Below, piece by piece: positions 1 through 11,634 of a DNA stretch of 64,000 bases; position 1 is the first letter of the stretch, and the number at the start of each line of letters is the position of its first letter. The notes under the pieces are model-generated. The model saw only the letters and a list, made by a program, of their open reading frames with translations, was not told where the DNA came from and did not search any database. The DNA comes from Tolypocladium sp. Sup5 PDA-1 (taxonomy: Eukaryota; Ascomycota; Sordariomycetes; Hypocreales; Ophiocordycipitaceae). The DNA is taken from contig JPHH03000040.1 of the NCBI GenBank assembly GCA_000750105.3, positions 248,001 through 312,000 of the forward strand, written 5' to 3'. A program made the translations under genes and the position numbers.

Positions 1-829
1 CTGGGAATCGTTCCGCCGAGGGGGCGGGGTCAGCGTGCGGATCCGTGCACCTCCTTACCAACTTACCTAACAAGCCTACCGACAACCTGTCGGCACCTGT
101 TTGATAACAGCTCTACGAGTAGGTGTAAGTCAGGTGAGAGCGTACCTACGGACTACGGTACCTAGAATCAAGCTTTGGCGTCGTGCCTGTGACCCGTTTA
201 CACGACCTGAAGATGCCCAAGTGGACATGTTGGATGCCTTGTCTTGCTTTGCGAAAGCAGCAATCGACGTGTCTGGCATGGAAACACGAGAGTGCTGGCT
301 GTCGTTGCCCGCCTCGATGACTGGCCCCGAACATGGGAACCTCGTCAGCAACAGGCCAGACGACGCACACCGGCGTGAGTACACAAAGCCAGTTTGCAAC
401 TTGTCCAACCCTGTCTGTGTACGAACTTTTTTTTTAATGTTTTAATGTTTTAATTTTTGTATTATTTCTTTATTTCAGCTTCACATTGTGGGATGGCTGC
501 GGCGTGCAACCGTGCCGTGCTGGCCATGTGTCCCTGGCAATCGTGACAGCTGGATGGGGAGGTACCCTGAATCGTCTTGAAATGAAATGTCACAGCGTCG
601 ACAATGTGTTAAGGTAGGTATATACTCGCATGTTTGCGTCGACGCTTGTATGAGCCTAGGTATTAAGCTATCCCTGAGCACCCCCTAATAACAAATTCAG
701 TGATCCAACGTAATGAATGATGGCCTCAAGAATAAAGCCAAGAACGTGTCCGGAATTCAAAAAGTGTATCCCGCGCAGGAAGACGCTCCCTTAACTCCCC
801 AAAGTGACCACTTTTGCGCCCTTGTCCGC
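1..829. other. left-edge non-coding stretch
   Basis: No recognisable gene. Short open frames occur on both strands, but none resembles a protein I know and they overlap each other. A T-rich run lies near 427-465. The right part is probably the 3' flank of the leftward gene that ends at 830. Confidence 0.5.
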
Positions 830-2192
830 CTATCTCTTAACCTTTTTACCCTTTGCGTCCAGGTCCTTGTCCTTGAGGTTGTTGTAGTGCCAGACGCCAT
901 GCTCCCGGTCCCGCTCTAGCTGCTCGAGATCCTTCTGGCTGACGGGTACTCCCTCGATGCCCTTGACCTTCTTTCCCTCAAGGAACATGATGAGCCCGCC
1001 GATAGCAGCCACGATGCAGGCGACACCGACGAAGAGCCCCGTGGCCCAGCTTGGTCGGTTGTACCGGTTCAGCCCCCACATGAAGCCCGCCAGACAGCAT
1101 TGAAAGAACGTGTTCCATACCATGAGCCAGATGACGAGATCCATCTTCCACACCTTTGTCGCCCGGGCCCGCACTCCCGTGAGGGGAGCCTCGGGCATCT
1201 TCTCCTCCGGGAATGGGATTGTCGACCGGGGGACAGCCTGGCCCGACTCGGTGTCAAGGTTTCGTGGGCCGAGCTCAACCGGCAGCTCGGCGGAGCCCCC
1301 GAGCCGGAACCACCCTCTGTGAATACCTGCGAGCCGGCGGAGCGACTCGGGCTTTCGCTGGAGTCGGTATTGCATCAGGAAGTACAGGTCCCTAAACCGC
1401 CAGGGCGCGAGCCCGAAGCCCGTAACGCAGAAGAGAGCATTGAGGATCTGGGAGTCAATCTCGACCCAAATTCGCCTCGGCGAGTTGATGTCGTCGCAGG
1501 TCGGATGGCACATGGCCGGCGCTATGGTATTTTGCATTAGCTTGTGGTTCGAATTGCGAGGCCCATACCGCGCAGCACTTACCGGCGTTGCAGAGAAGCA
1601 GGAACAGCATGCCGCCCCAGGCAACCACATTGAGACCATATATCGTGACGAGGAAGCCCACCGGGGTCAGGAAGTAGTTCCAGAAGGCCAGGCTGCCCAG
1701 TTTCATGGACTGGCCAAACGTGTGCTTGGGAGGGAAGTGGTAGCCGTTGGGAAAGGGGGCGGCCGCGGGAGGCTCGCCGGACGGCTTCGACGGCGTTTGC
1801 GACGCTGAGCTGCCATCGTGCTTGGCTTCCTGGGCACCCTCTTCTGCCACCGACTGGACTCTGGTCGGCTGCAGGGGAATGTCGCCAGACTGCGGCGCCT
1901 GCACGGAAGAACAGCCAACCGACGAGGACACGGGCCGCGGGGCGGCCTGGCGCGACAGGATGGACGAGGCGATGCCGCCGGCAGCGGCGAAGAATCCCTC
2001 GGGCAGGTCGGACTGCTCGAAGCTCTTGGAGGCCCTGCGCAGGCGCCCACTCAGCGACGAGGAGGCGGCAGGGCGATTGACAGCTGCGCTGCGAGAGCCA
2101 TCGGCACTGGGGGACTGAGAGAGGCCGGATGGAGGTGCGTGGTCGATGGCGGGAAAGGGCTCCGTGTTGGCGGTGCTGTTGGGGGACTGCAT
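830..2192 (-). CDS. DUF2985-type fungal membrane protein
   Basis: This is a polytopic membrane protein of unknown function, resembling fungal proteins with a DUF2985 domain (family recalled, not searched). Exons run 2192-1583 and 1521-830 with a 61-bp intron (GTAAGT donor, GCTAATG branch, CATAG acceptor), giving 433 residues. The first 100 or so residues are Ser/Ala/Pro-rich and probably disordered. Hydrophobic segments follow: one around WNYFLTPVGFLVTIYGLNVV just before the intron, one at ILNALFCVTGFGLAPW, one at WLMVWNTFFQCCLAGFMWGL and one at GLFVGVACIVAAIGGLIMF. The C-terminus is Lys-rich. I chose the ATG at 2192 because the 140 in-frame codons upstream look like untranslated Arg-rich sequence. 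Intracellular location and role cannot be read from the sequence. Confidence 0.75.
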
Positions 2193-3667
2193 TGCTGCCC
2201 GGAGTCGCTGCTGAGTTGGGCGACGAGCAAGTGATGGACGACGATGCGTGGAACCGCGTACGTATGTGCAGCTAGCTGTATGTTCTTGGGCGACGTGCTC
2301 GGTGCCTGTCGGGCCGACTTTGCGCTTCAAGCTCGGAGAAGCGGCAGTTGACGTGCGCTTGCTTGTGCGACTATCAGATGCAATCGAGGCGCATTGACGA
2401 GATGGCCGCCGTCTGATGCGGTTGATGGCACGAGTATCAAGATGTCGACAGTGATGTTGCAAAGCAGGGACCAGCAGAAGTCGTGGGGATGGCAGACAAT
2501 TCGGGGTGGAGATGCGTTCCGAATTTGAAAAGGGATCCCACCCATCCACCCAAACCTGCTCCTGGCTGCATCCACTGCCCAACTTTAACCGTCCTTGCGT
2601 CCAGCCAACCATGAACCGTGGAGGGAGCCAGCCAGTCCAGCCCAGCCCAACGAACGGACCCTGCTGCTTCCTGCAATCGGCACATCAGACAACCTGGAAG
2701 CTCCCCGATGCACTGGAAGGGCCTGTCAGAGAGGCCTGTCAGCGGCAGCTGCATAGAGGGCATGGCCAATTGCCCTACCAACCTAAGGAGTCGAGGAGGC
2801 CACGATTGCACCGGTTTGCGAGGTTTGCTGAAGCTTGCCGCCCACGGTAGCACAGAAGACTGCTACGAGTATGTAAGGTACTCGTAAGCACGTTCGTCGC
2901 GGGCTCGCAGCGCCACAACCCTGCCCCCCCAGCGCTGCGCATCGCCATCACCACAGATCGCCATCAGCACAGCAAGAAATGGAATGGAGGCTCCACCGCG
3001 TCGGCTGCTCGGCCACCCCGGCGGCCTGACGAGTGCCACGTCTAACTGCCTTAGCAGCCCGTTGGCCCGTTGTGAGAGGCGCCCGTTGGCAGCGCGCCAG
3101 TTGCACAGCCGGTGCGAAGTTTGCATGGATTTTTTTAGCCCATGGCCGTAACTCGTTGGCGCTGGATACCTCGGCCACTGCAGAGTCCTTGAGCAGGTAG
3201 GCCCAAGAACTTGGTGGAACTGGCTTGAACTTAGATATGGCCCACGCCCACGGTCTAGGTAATGGCGCTCGGTGCGATGGATGCCCGACAAACGCCATGA
3301 AGTTGCTGATTGGGCGGCAGTTGCTGTATAGTTTTGTAATACCATGGATACGGAAACATTCGTACCTACTCGTAAGCTTCAAGGACTCAGGTTAATTTCT
3401 CCGAAAGCGATCGTCCCTGGCATCACCCAGGCACGTGCGATTTTGCTGCCCCGTGCTTGTGTTTGAACCGGGGTCAGTCGAAGCGTCTAGCGTGGAGCCA
3501 CTCACAGCAAACCCCAGAATCCATCAAGGTAAGTTATGGAGGGACCAAAAAAATCCATCTTCACAACCCCCGGAGCAACGACAATTCTTTCTCACCAACG
3601 CGGCGTTCCCCCTCCCACTCGCACCGCTCAGCAACTCCAAGGTACGGCACCACTGGGCGCACCTAAT
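2193..3667. other. divergent intergenic region
   Basis: This spacer lies between two divergently transcribed genes and should hold both promoters. TACTCGTA-like motifs occur near 2866-2886 and 3361-3375. A splice-donor-like CAAGGTAAGT at 3524-3533 and a pyrimidine-rich CTCAG at about 3635-3639 suggest a 5'UTR intron of SEN15. No gene was recognised. Confidence 0.5.
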
Positions 3668-4096
3668 ATGGATGACGCTGCGCCCCCACGAGACCGCCGG
3701 GCCATCGACAACGTCACGCTCACGGTTCTGCACAACCTCGAGGATCAGCATGACTGGACGGAGCTGGAGGCCCGTGACGGCCCGAACCAGCCACGGCCGC
3801 TGATCAGAGGTCTCCCCCCCAAGCGCCTCTACCTGCATCCAGACGACCAGGTTGAGGCTCTCGCCCACGAACGGAGCACGGGCGAGAAGCTGTTCCAGGA
3901 CCCCGAGCATGAGTGGGTTCTGGCCGTTCAACTGGCCGAGAAGTGGTCGCTCGCGAGCTTCGCCGCCGTCTTCGACCTTATTAATGACGAGGCTGGCATC
4001 AAGGCCAAGAGAATCGTGCTTGCCACCATTCACAACGACTCTACTGTTGTCTACTATCTGATGCACGAGGGCATGGTCAAGCCTCGCCAGAACTAG
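3668..4096 (+). CDS. SEN15: tRNA-splicing endonuclease subunit Sen15
   Basis: Sen15 is a structural subunit of the heterotetrameric tRNA intron endonuclease (Sen2, Sen34, Sen54, Sen15), which excises introns from pre-tRNAs. The 142-residue product carries the conserved fungal Sen15 core: LVLHNL-like TVLHNLEDQHDW near the start, then EWVLAVQLAEKWSLASF, and the C-terminal block IHNDSTVVYYLMHEG ending in VKPRQN. The frame stays open upstream to an ATG at 3536. I prefer 3668 because the extra 44 residues look non-conserved and a likely 5'UTR intron (about 3528-3639) would remove the earlier ATG. The gene is convergent with the alcohol dehydrogenase: only 42 bp separate the two stop codons, so the 3' ends probably overlap. 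Confidence 0.85.
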   Translation: MDDAAPPRDRRAIDNVTLTVLHNLEDQHDWTELEARDGPNQPRPLIRGLPPKRLYLHPDDQVEALAHERSTGEKLFQDPEHEWVLAVQLAEKWSLASFAAVFDLINDEAGIKAKRIVLATIHNDSTVVYYLMHEGMVKPRQN

Positions 4097-4138
4097 CGAG
4101 ACCACCGCGACTCCTATTCAGTCCATTTTGTTCTGCCA

Positions 4139-5595
4139 TCAGGGCGTGAAGACCACCTTCTGCACCTTCATTTTATCAAAGAGGTCGTATCCTTCCTTGG
4201 CCTCAGACAGTGGCATGATTTGGTCGAACATGAAGCTAGAGGGCGAGCTCTGATGTCAGCCTCGGTCTATAACTTGTGCATCTTGTTCAAGTGACAGGCA
4301 CACAACGATAGAGGAGGGGGGTGGCAACGCACTCGAGGTGTTTCTGCTTCTGCTCCAGAACAGCTAGAGCTTCGCCAAAGACGTGTCTAACGGGACACCG
4401 GCCCATCTGCAACCGGATGTTCTTCCTGCACGCTTGTCAGCCATGGCCCTAGGATCGCGGTTCTTGGGGCCGGCAACCCACCCGTAACCCTCTCTTGCCG
4501 TCCAAGGGATCTGGGTCCGCCTGATTAGCATTGAGCTGTCGGCTAGGGAGACGTTATGGACTGACCTCGGCATTGTGCACACCGATGCTGCTGATGGCGC
4601 CAAAGGGGCGCACCAGTTCAAATGCAGTCCTCAGGGCAGGGGAGTGCCCGACTGCCTCGACGACCATGTCCGCTCCGCGGCCATCAGTTGCAGCCATCAC
4701 CCTCTTCCGCATGGCCTCCCTGTCTTGAAAGTTGAGAGCTTCTGCTCCTAGCTTCCGGGCGACCTCCAGACGGCTCTCGACACTGTCGATGGCGAAAACG
4801 TGTCGCGGGCGGCGGTGGAGGGCGCACAAGATGGCACAAAGGCCAACGGGTCCACATCCCACGACCACGATTGTGGATTGCTCGACGTCTATGGATGGTG
4901 ACATGGCGACGGCACTCTTGACGCCAAAGTATCCTGTTGGGAAGATGTCGGCCATGAGAAGCAGGGCTCGGTCAGAGATGGTGTCGGGCGCCTTGAGAAC
5001 GGTGCCATCGGCCAGGGGGACCCGCACATACTCGGCCTGGCCGCCATCGAGAAGCCGCGAGCCAAACAGGAGGCTCTTGTCACAGCGGGCCGTGAACCCG
5101 TGTTTGCAATAAAAGCATTCGCCGCTTGCCTTTGTCAACCAACATTGTCCAGCATTGCGTTGTGGGAGGAACATGGATGCATACCAGCATACGGTAAACG
5201 GAGAGACGACCTTGTCGCCGACCTGGACTGATTTCACGCTGGAACCGGCCTCGACGATGACGCCGGTGAATTCATGGCCCATGATGAAGCCATTGCCGGG
5301 CTCCTTTTCGTGGCCTCGATAGACGTGCAGTTCGCTGTGAATCGTTGGTCAGGCTGATGACAGACCGGCCGGGGCGAGGGTACACACGAGCCGCACAGTG
5401 CAGTAGCTTGCACTTTGATAATGATGTCCTTGCCATCTTGGACTGGGATACTATTAATAAAGGGCACAGAGAGAGCGAGAGACATGCATGCGCAGTTCCA
5501 AACGGGGACTTGCGTTGAGGGACCGGGCGCTCCTGTATAGAGACTTGGAAGGGCCCGTCAAAGACGACGGCCTTCATGGTGCGAGGCTGGGCCAT
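4139..5595 (-). CDS. zinc-dependent alcohol dehydrogenase (MDR family)
   Basis: This is a medium-chain zinc alcohol dehydrogenase, expected to oxidise or reduce an unidentified alcohol/aldehyde with NAD(P). Proposed exons are 5595-5510, 5450-5388, 5334-5185, 5124-4566, 4510-4482, 4425-4333 and 4247-4139, giving 362 residues, a normal length for the family. Visible marks are the N-terminal MKAVVFDGP, catalytic-zinc residues in ALCGS and GHEFTG, the structural-zinc Cys cluster GECFYCKHGF, the Rossmann motif VVVGCGPVGLCA, and C-terminal MGRCPVR and DLFDKM blocks. Exon 5 is only 29 bp. The 60-bp intron at 5125-5184 has no stop and keeps frame, so an isoform 20 residues longer is possible. The first junction uses a weak GTCCCC donor and is the least certain. 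Substrate unknown. Confidence 0.8.
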
Positions 5596-8500
5596 GCTGA
5601 CAGGGCGCTGAGGAGAATTGGGCAAACGACAGACGGCTTGTATGTTCCCGCGGTGCTGGTCTACGGGATTGGAATGCTCAAAACGATGTCACGATATCGC
5701 TTGGGCTGGGGAAGCACAGCTGGTGACAACCTGTTGTCAAACAGTTGTCGAGCAGGGAAGTGGGGCGGTTTTTCCGAGGCGGGGGGATTTGGGTGCATTG
5801 CCGAGGATATCCACAGTCAATGGAACGTTCTTCGACTTGAAGGCTTGCAGGTACTACGAAGTACAGATACCTGTTGACTCTTTACTTACCGCAATAGCAA
5901 TTGGATGACAATCTGCAGCGATAAAGGATGTGAGGAAATGCCCATCTCCAAGATGCGTCTCAGCGCGGCGGTGAGGTACACGTGCCGTGAGCCATGGAAC
6001 CGACGATGCTTGACAGGCGAGGAGTTGGTGACAAGTATTATTGCCTATGCTAGGGGATGGATCATGATGTAAATCCATCTAGACCCCTCTCACGACGAGC
6101 CCTTAGCTAAAATTACCACATGTATGGAGGCTGCCCGCCATGATCCATCTGACAGCTTTCGGCACTCGGGTGTCCTGCTTGAACCATCTTCTCGACTAAA
6201 GCCAGGTCTATTACTTGGTAGAAGCCTGCCTGAACTGGGGGAGGCGCTAGAGGGGCCGCCTCAATATCGGGCATCCTCCGCAAGCCTCGCCGTCAGGTTC
6301 ATGAGCAGCAGCGCCAGCAGTGGCAGCAGTGGCAGCAGTGGAGAGGGATGGCACAGGCCTACTTGGTACTGTCGTGCATGAGCATGTGTCCTATCAACAA
6401 ACAACCGCGGGGGTTGCACAAACGAAGCATGACAAGCAGATAAGGTACCCATGGATAGGCCCGTGTTGGCCAGGAGTCCGGGACTCGCACGAGAAACTTG
6501 TCCTCGGTGTCGCTGGGGTGGTGGGGATGGGTATCCATGATCAATGTTCACCATCAACGGGCTTCCCGCTTCTTGACGCATGGGGATCGTAAAGCCGACC
6601 TGCCCTCATCCATGCAATGACTTGTTGGCTGTCAGGAGTCAGGACCTGCGAGCAACTGGTGCTCGGTAATCTGGGCCGCGGTTGTGGGAAACGCTGTTTC
6701 GGATCGATCCATGACACCATCCCAAGGACGGTCCAATGCCCCGTGGACCCATGGCACTGGGCTGCCAGCGTTGCGTGGGGAGCCGAAGGGGGCAAGGGGG
6801 GTAAAGAAAGCCCGAGAGACGAGTCTTGGGGTAAGCAGGCAGCGTTAGCGGCCAGGGGAAGACAGGGGCCGAGAAGGTTTCTGCTGGAGATGCTGGCGAT
6901 GCAGCCGATGCTGGCGTTGTTGATCAGACCCCCGCCATTGTTACATGCCAGGCTTTCCGCGAACAGCCAACAGCCACTCAGGATGATCTCCATGCGATCC
7001 AGGACGCATGGATTATTACTTGTCCATTATTATTAGCTGGTCGGCAGGCAAGGCACGGCGTGGCATGGGTGCCAGCTAACACCTCAACTGCGAGGTGAGG
7101 TGTGTTCGTCCACCGGAACCGTTTGGGGGCCTTGCCTGAACTACCTAGGGCCACCAGGGTCCAGTCCAGGGAAGAGAATGTTACCTGGCGTTCGGTGCCA
7201 AGTCGTCCACGTCCGAATCCACACCTGGAGCTTGCATTGTCAGCCATCCAGAGAACCCCCAACTTGCAAATGCCTGCAACTTCCAAGCTGCCGTCCACTG
7301 GGCCGAACCTCCCCACCCATCCTCTGTTCCACTGTTCCACGCAATGAGGCTGACGGGAGCCATCGGGAAAATGATGATGCTATTCTGGAAGGTTCCGTAG
7401 TCAGGTAAGGTACCTTGATGTAGGTAGGCAGGAGCTGAATGGCCTGAAGCCTCCATGCCAGACGCTGCCAGACGTTCGCATGGCGTCGGGTCTTAATCCG
7501 TAGTCCGTAGATTGAGATGCGCTTCCACGGCCATGGACCCCGCCGAGCCGAGTTCTGCAGCACAGGCGCTAGCGGCCAAGTCAGTGCCACGTCCAACCCC
7601 GCTGTCGCTAACTGGCTGCGCTGTAGCACTGAGACCCCACCACTGCTGGGGACACCACGGCGCGCACAAGACCTCCATGATGGGCTGGAGCCCCGGAGCC
7701 GACGGGACTCGACATGCTGCCCAACAACGGCGGCGCCGATGCAGACGGACGCGTGGTAACTTATTAGAGGGGAGTTGAATGACCGCATGGGAGGCTGCCG
7801 CTACTGATGAGAGGGTGGCGGATCTTCGGTAGATCCTCGCTGGACGGGGAGCCATGGAGAGGCCACTCCCGCACCCGTCCGCCCTCACCACTCACACCAC
7901 ATCATGGACGCTCCGCCACGACAATCACCTGAAGCTGGAATCCACCACCACCACCACCACCACCAGAGGCCCCAAAGGCCCAAAGACCCCCATCCATGTC
8001 AAAACTCATCTCCCGCGCTTCCGCCGCACGCCAAGCGGAGCGTGGCCCTGGACCAGGACGATCCGTAACGGCAGATTGAGGCTTAGACGGCTGATTAGGC
8101 GGACGGACGGCGTACCTACTCGTACTTGCTAGCTACCCTGCCTACCGGGGTGGGCCGAGCGGGCTGGCAAACGGGGGAGCAGGGGAGACGGGCTTGACGG
8201 GGAGCAGGGGAGCAAGCAGAGGTTTGTCCAAGGACCAACAAGGGACAACTGCTGTCCGTTGTCCTCACAGAAGGGTGACCCCCGCTGCATGTGTGTTCCC
8301 CGTACCACTTGAGAGCCTGCCTGACCTTTGTTGGCTGTCCGAAGCATTGATGGGCTGCGGCGCTCGCGGTCGGGCCGTGCCTGTTGTTGGATTGCATGAA
8401 GGATGGTCCCTGGGGGATGGATGGATGGATGAACGATAACGGCGAGCAGATGCAATATTGGCGAGCCAGTCATGCAGCATGCGCTCCCTCTCAGCCTCTG

Positions 8501-8795
8501 CCTCGTCCATCTTCGCAACTGGCCACTCTCTCTCCTGCTGGCTGACTCTCGGATGCGGCTTCGGTCTGCTAAGCTAGCCAGGTATGTACTTGGTACCATG
8601 GTATGGCTGTTGTATCTGTGGCATCTGCTGCCCGCCAGCCACGCTTGTCTAGGTACCTCACAAAGGTTTTTTTCTTGCTCCATTTTCTTTCATTTCTTCC
8701 CTGCCTGCTGTATCCCTCAGTGCGCTTGCAGCTCTGCCAGGCACTGCCACTAATATTAATTGCGAGTCGGTCTGTAAAGACAGCAACCTAGGGAA
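5596..8795. other. gene-poor stretch
   Basis: No coding sequence could be recognised in 3.2 kb. Open frames of 60-180 codons exist on both strands but overlap one another and lack domains or splice-linked partners. Simple repeats are present: CAGTGGCAG units near 6308-6340, a CCA run near 7945-7966, and GGAT units near 8416-8430. It may hold upstream control DNA of the transcription factor at 10062 or a non-coding RNA. Confidence 0.5.
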
Positions 8796-10061
8796 GGTGC
8801 GGTACATGGTACTCGGTACCCTGCCTACCTGCCTTACCTACCTACAAGCTACAACGCAGCAGTCGCCAACCTCGTCCTCCTGTGCTGTCCTCGTCAACCT
8901 CTCCGCCCCCGCCTCTCACAACAGCCCTCTTGCGCCGTATCCTCCTCCCCTTCCACTCTTCGCTCCTCTTCCACTCACACACCAACGGCCTCGCTCTCGC
9001 TTTCTCTGCTCGTCCTTGTCGCGCCCATCTGTCCTTGTCATCCTCGGCGTCTGTCTGGCCCCATCCCGCTGCCAGCGTATATGCGCGCAAACGCACACTT
9101 ATACATCGACACACGACGACGACCTTCTCTCGCACCTCGCTGGCCCGCCTGAGACGCTCAGTTACGCGCCCGCAATCCCTTCACCCACAGGCACAGGCAT
9201 CACAGGCGCATCAACAAACAAGTGAGCCTCGTCGTCGTCCCACGCCCCGCCTCAGTACACACACGCGCTCGCGCATACAACACCCCTACATACCCATACC
9301 CCATCCCATCCCATCCATCTGTCCCCAACAACGACGCTGCGCCGAGGTGCCCACGACCTCTTCTGTCTCCTCCATCGCTCGCGCTCGCTCGCTCGCTTGC
9401 TCCGTCCCCTCGGCACGCAGTCATCGGCACCTCCCGGCCCTCCCCCACGCCGATCCGCCGCCCACAACAGCACCGCACCTGCACCTCGTCCCCCCAGGTT
9501 TTAGGTCCCTCCTCGTCGCTGACTCGGGCCGCACTAAATAGAGGCATTGGATTGCGCATCGGTGCCAGCTGCGTTCGCGTTTCAGGGCCGCTGCTGCCAG
9601 TCGCTGGTCTCTTGCGACCTCCTGCCGTCGGCTGGGCGCACACGCGCAGATGCCCATCACCGCCAGCGCCCTTCCTCCGGTCTGATACGCATATTTAATT
9701 ACACCACACCACCATCCACGACACGAGCGCAAACACACTGTCGCACACAACGACAGAGACGGCTGCTCGCGAACAGATACGGACAGCCCGACTCGAGGCT
9801 CGACGGCACCCAAGCAGGCGACCCACAAGCGCACAGCATCGGTGCCTCATCGTCGCATCTTGGACCGCACGCCGCCCGTTTGCCTGCCTTTCGTCCACTT
9901 CAGCCCATTAGCGGTTGCGGCTCTTCCCCCGCAAGGTTGCGGCTCTCCCCCCGCAAGATTGCGACGAGCTCGTCGATCGCAGAGCCGCCTGCGCGCCCAG
10001 ACGCCAGAGTAGGGCCCCAAGGGCCATGGCGAGTTAGCAGCCATCCACGGACCTGAGAACT
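8796..10061 (+). promoter_or_regulatory. long pyrimidine-rich leader of the C2H2 factor
   Basis: About 1.26 kb directly upstream of the transcription factor is strongly C/T-rich on the plus strand, with CACA and TCGC runs and very few long purine tracts. This composition is typical of long fungal 5'UTRs or core promoters. Several short upstream open frames lie in it. Two tandem hairpins sit at 9915-9958. The transcription start cannot be placed from sequence. Confidence 0.45.
9915..9958 (+). repeat. tandem stem-loops in the leader
   Basis: Two consecutive 22-bp units each read TTGCGG, an 8-base CTCT(T/C)CCC loop, then CCGCAA plus two bases. Each arm pair is a perfect 6-bp inverted repeat. 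A further TTGCG begins after the second unit. They lie about 100 nt before the start codon at 10062. Confidence 0.75.
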
Positions 10062-11634
10062 ATGACGACGGCCGCTCAACAGCGACTGCAGCCCCAAACC
10101 CTCCTGGCTGCCGACACCTTTGACCCAGATGAAGTAGTCCCGCGGGACAGCCCCCTCATGCAAGCTCTGCGTCCCAAACTCGAACTTTCGCCGAGTCCGC
10201 CGCCGGACATACCTCCGGCACAAGTCAGTCTCAGCCCTCCTCCTATCGACGACTGCTTCAACTCTAATCGGTCAAAGATCCGCCCCAGCTCTGGCGATGC
10301 CGTCCTCGTTTCGTACCTGGACAATGGCCGCCGTCCGGAGATTGCCCGCGCCGCCGGCGCCCAGGCTCTGCCCGGTGTCGACGAGGAGGACGAAGACGAT
10401 GATGACCGTCCACCCCGGTCACCATCTCCCGGACCCGGCAGGCCGTCTCCCGAGGCGGCGCGCGGCCGCGACCTCACGGCGCCATGCCATACTGCTATGA
10501 CAACCCCTAGCCTGCAGCACCTGGCCGCCGATGCTCTGCAGGCTGTGTCCGCAGAGCCGCCGCGCGTGCCCCCGCCCAGGGAGACGCCGGACATCTCGGC
10601 GTCGACTCGCCAGTTGTCCATCAGTGACGAGCGGCCCAAGAACGTTCCTGCTTACTCTTCATCCAGGGAGCCCGCTAGACCCTCTGTCCACCTCAACACG
10701 GACACCAAGTCGCCGGCAGCCATGCTGACTCCGGCCAGCGGCGAGTTGCCGCCTCTCCAGATGGACTCGCCCAAGTCGGAGTCTAATGGCCAAAGCCTGC
10801 CGTCCATCCGCTCCACTCTGGGCGACATCAACCACATACCCTCTGAACCCCCGACCCCCGCCGACAAGGAGATGCCTGTCCTCCACGGCGCTGGGACAAC
10901 CTTCGCACGATCTCCCCCCATCAGCAGACCGAGGCTTCCTCCAATGTCCGCCTCCCACATCTCGCCTCCAATATCTCCTAACGAAGCCTACCAGCGGAGC
11001 CTACCGTCGCCGCACTCTCTGCCAGCGTCGAGCCCGTACAGTTACTACCCGACGAATGGCCTCAGCCACCGGCCCAGCGTCGAGTATAGCACCAGCGGCG
11101 CGGGCGAAACTCCTAGCACCGACCATTCCGGCTCTACGCCAGCTACCTCCGCATCTGTGGCGGATCGGATGAGCATAGATGGCATCACCAATCCTCAGAT
11201 CGGTGTCTACAGCTGCAGCGTTTCAGGATGCACGGCACCCCCCTTCCAGACCCAGTATCTTCTCAACTCTCACGCCAACGTGCATTCGTCGGCGCGTCCA
11301 CACTACTGCCCGGTCAAGGGATGTCCTCGCAGCGAGGGAGGCAAGGGATTCAAGCGGAAGAACGAGATGATTAGGCACGGACTGGTCCATGATTCGCCGG
11401 GCTACGTCTGCCCGTTTTGCCCGGATAGGGAACACAAATACCCTCGACCCGATAACCTGCAAAGGTGTGCAAGTTTGGACCTATCTTGCGCGGGGAAGGC
11501 TGACCTTGCGATTCAGACATGTTCGAGTTCACCACGTTGACAAAGACAAAGACGACCCAATGTTGCGCGAAGTCCTTGCTCAACGGCCAGACGGGCCAAA
11601 TCGGGGTCGACGAAGGAGAGGAGCCCCGCCCTAG
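10062..11634 (+). CDS. C2H2 zinc-finger transcription factor
   Basis: This is a probable DNA-binding regulator of 506 residues. Exon 1 is 10062-11464 and exon 2 is 11517-11634, joined over a 52-bp intron (AG/GTGTGC donor, ATTCAG acceptor) that splits the last zinc finger. The first 380 residues are Ser/Pro-rich and low-complexity, with an acidic run (DEEDEDDDD) near residue 110 that could act in activation. Zinc fingers occupy the C-terminal quarter: a CSVSGC...HANVH finger, a CPVKGC...HGLVH finger with a basic GFKRKNE stretch, and CPFC...HVRVHH completed by exon 2. The tail ends in a basic RGRRRRG patch, a candidate nuclear signal. The long structured leader suggests translational control. 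I recognise the family but not the pathway. Confidence 0.85.

Noticed and set aside
1540..1560. GGTTCGAAT resembling a tRNA B-box
   Set aside because: No A-box, acceptor stem or anticodon arm at the right spacing; it lies in an intron of the DUF2985-type gene.
8882..9541. 219-codon Ser/Pro/His-rich frame upstream of the C2H2 factor
   Set aside because: Low-complexity frame in pyrimidine-rich leader; neighbouring frames are also open, so composition explains it.
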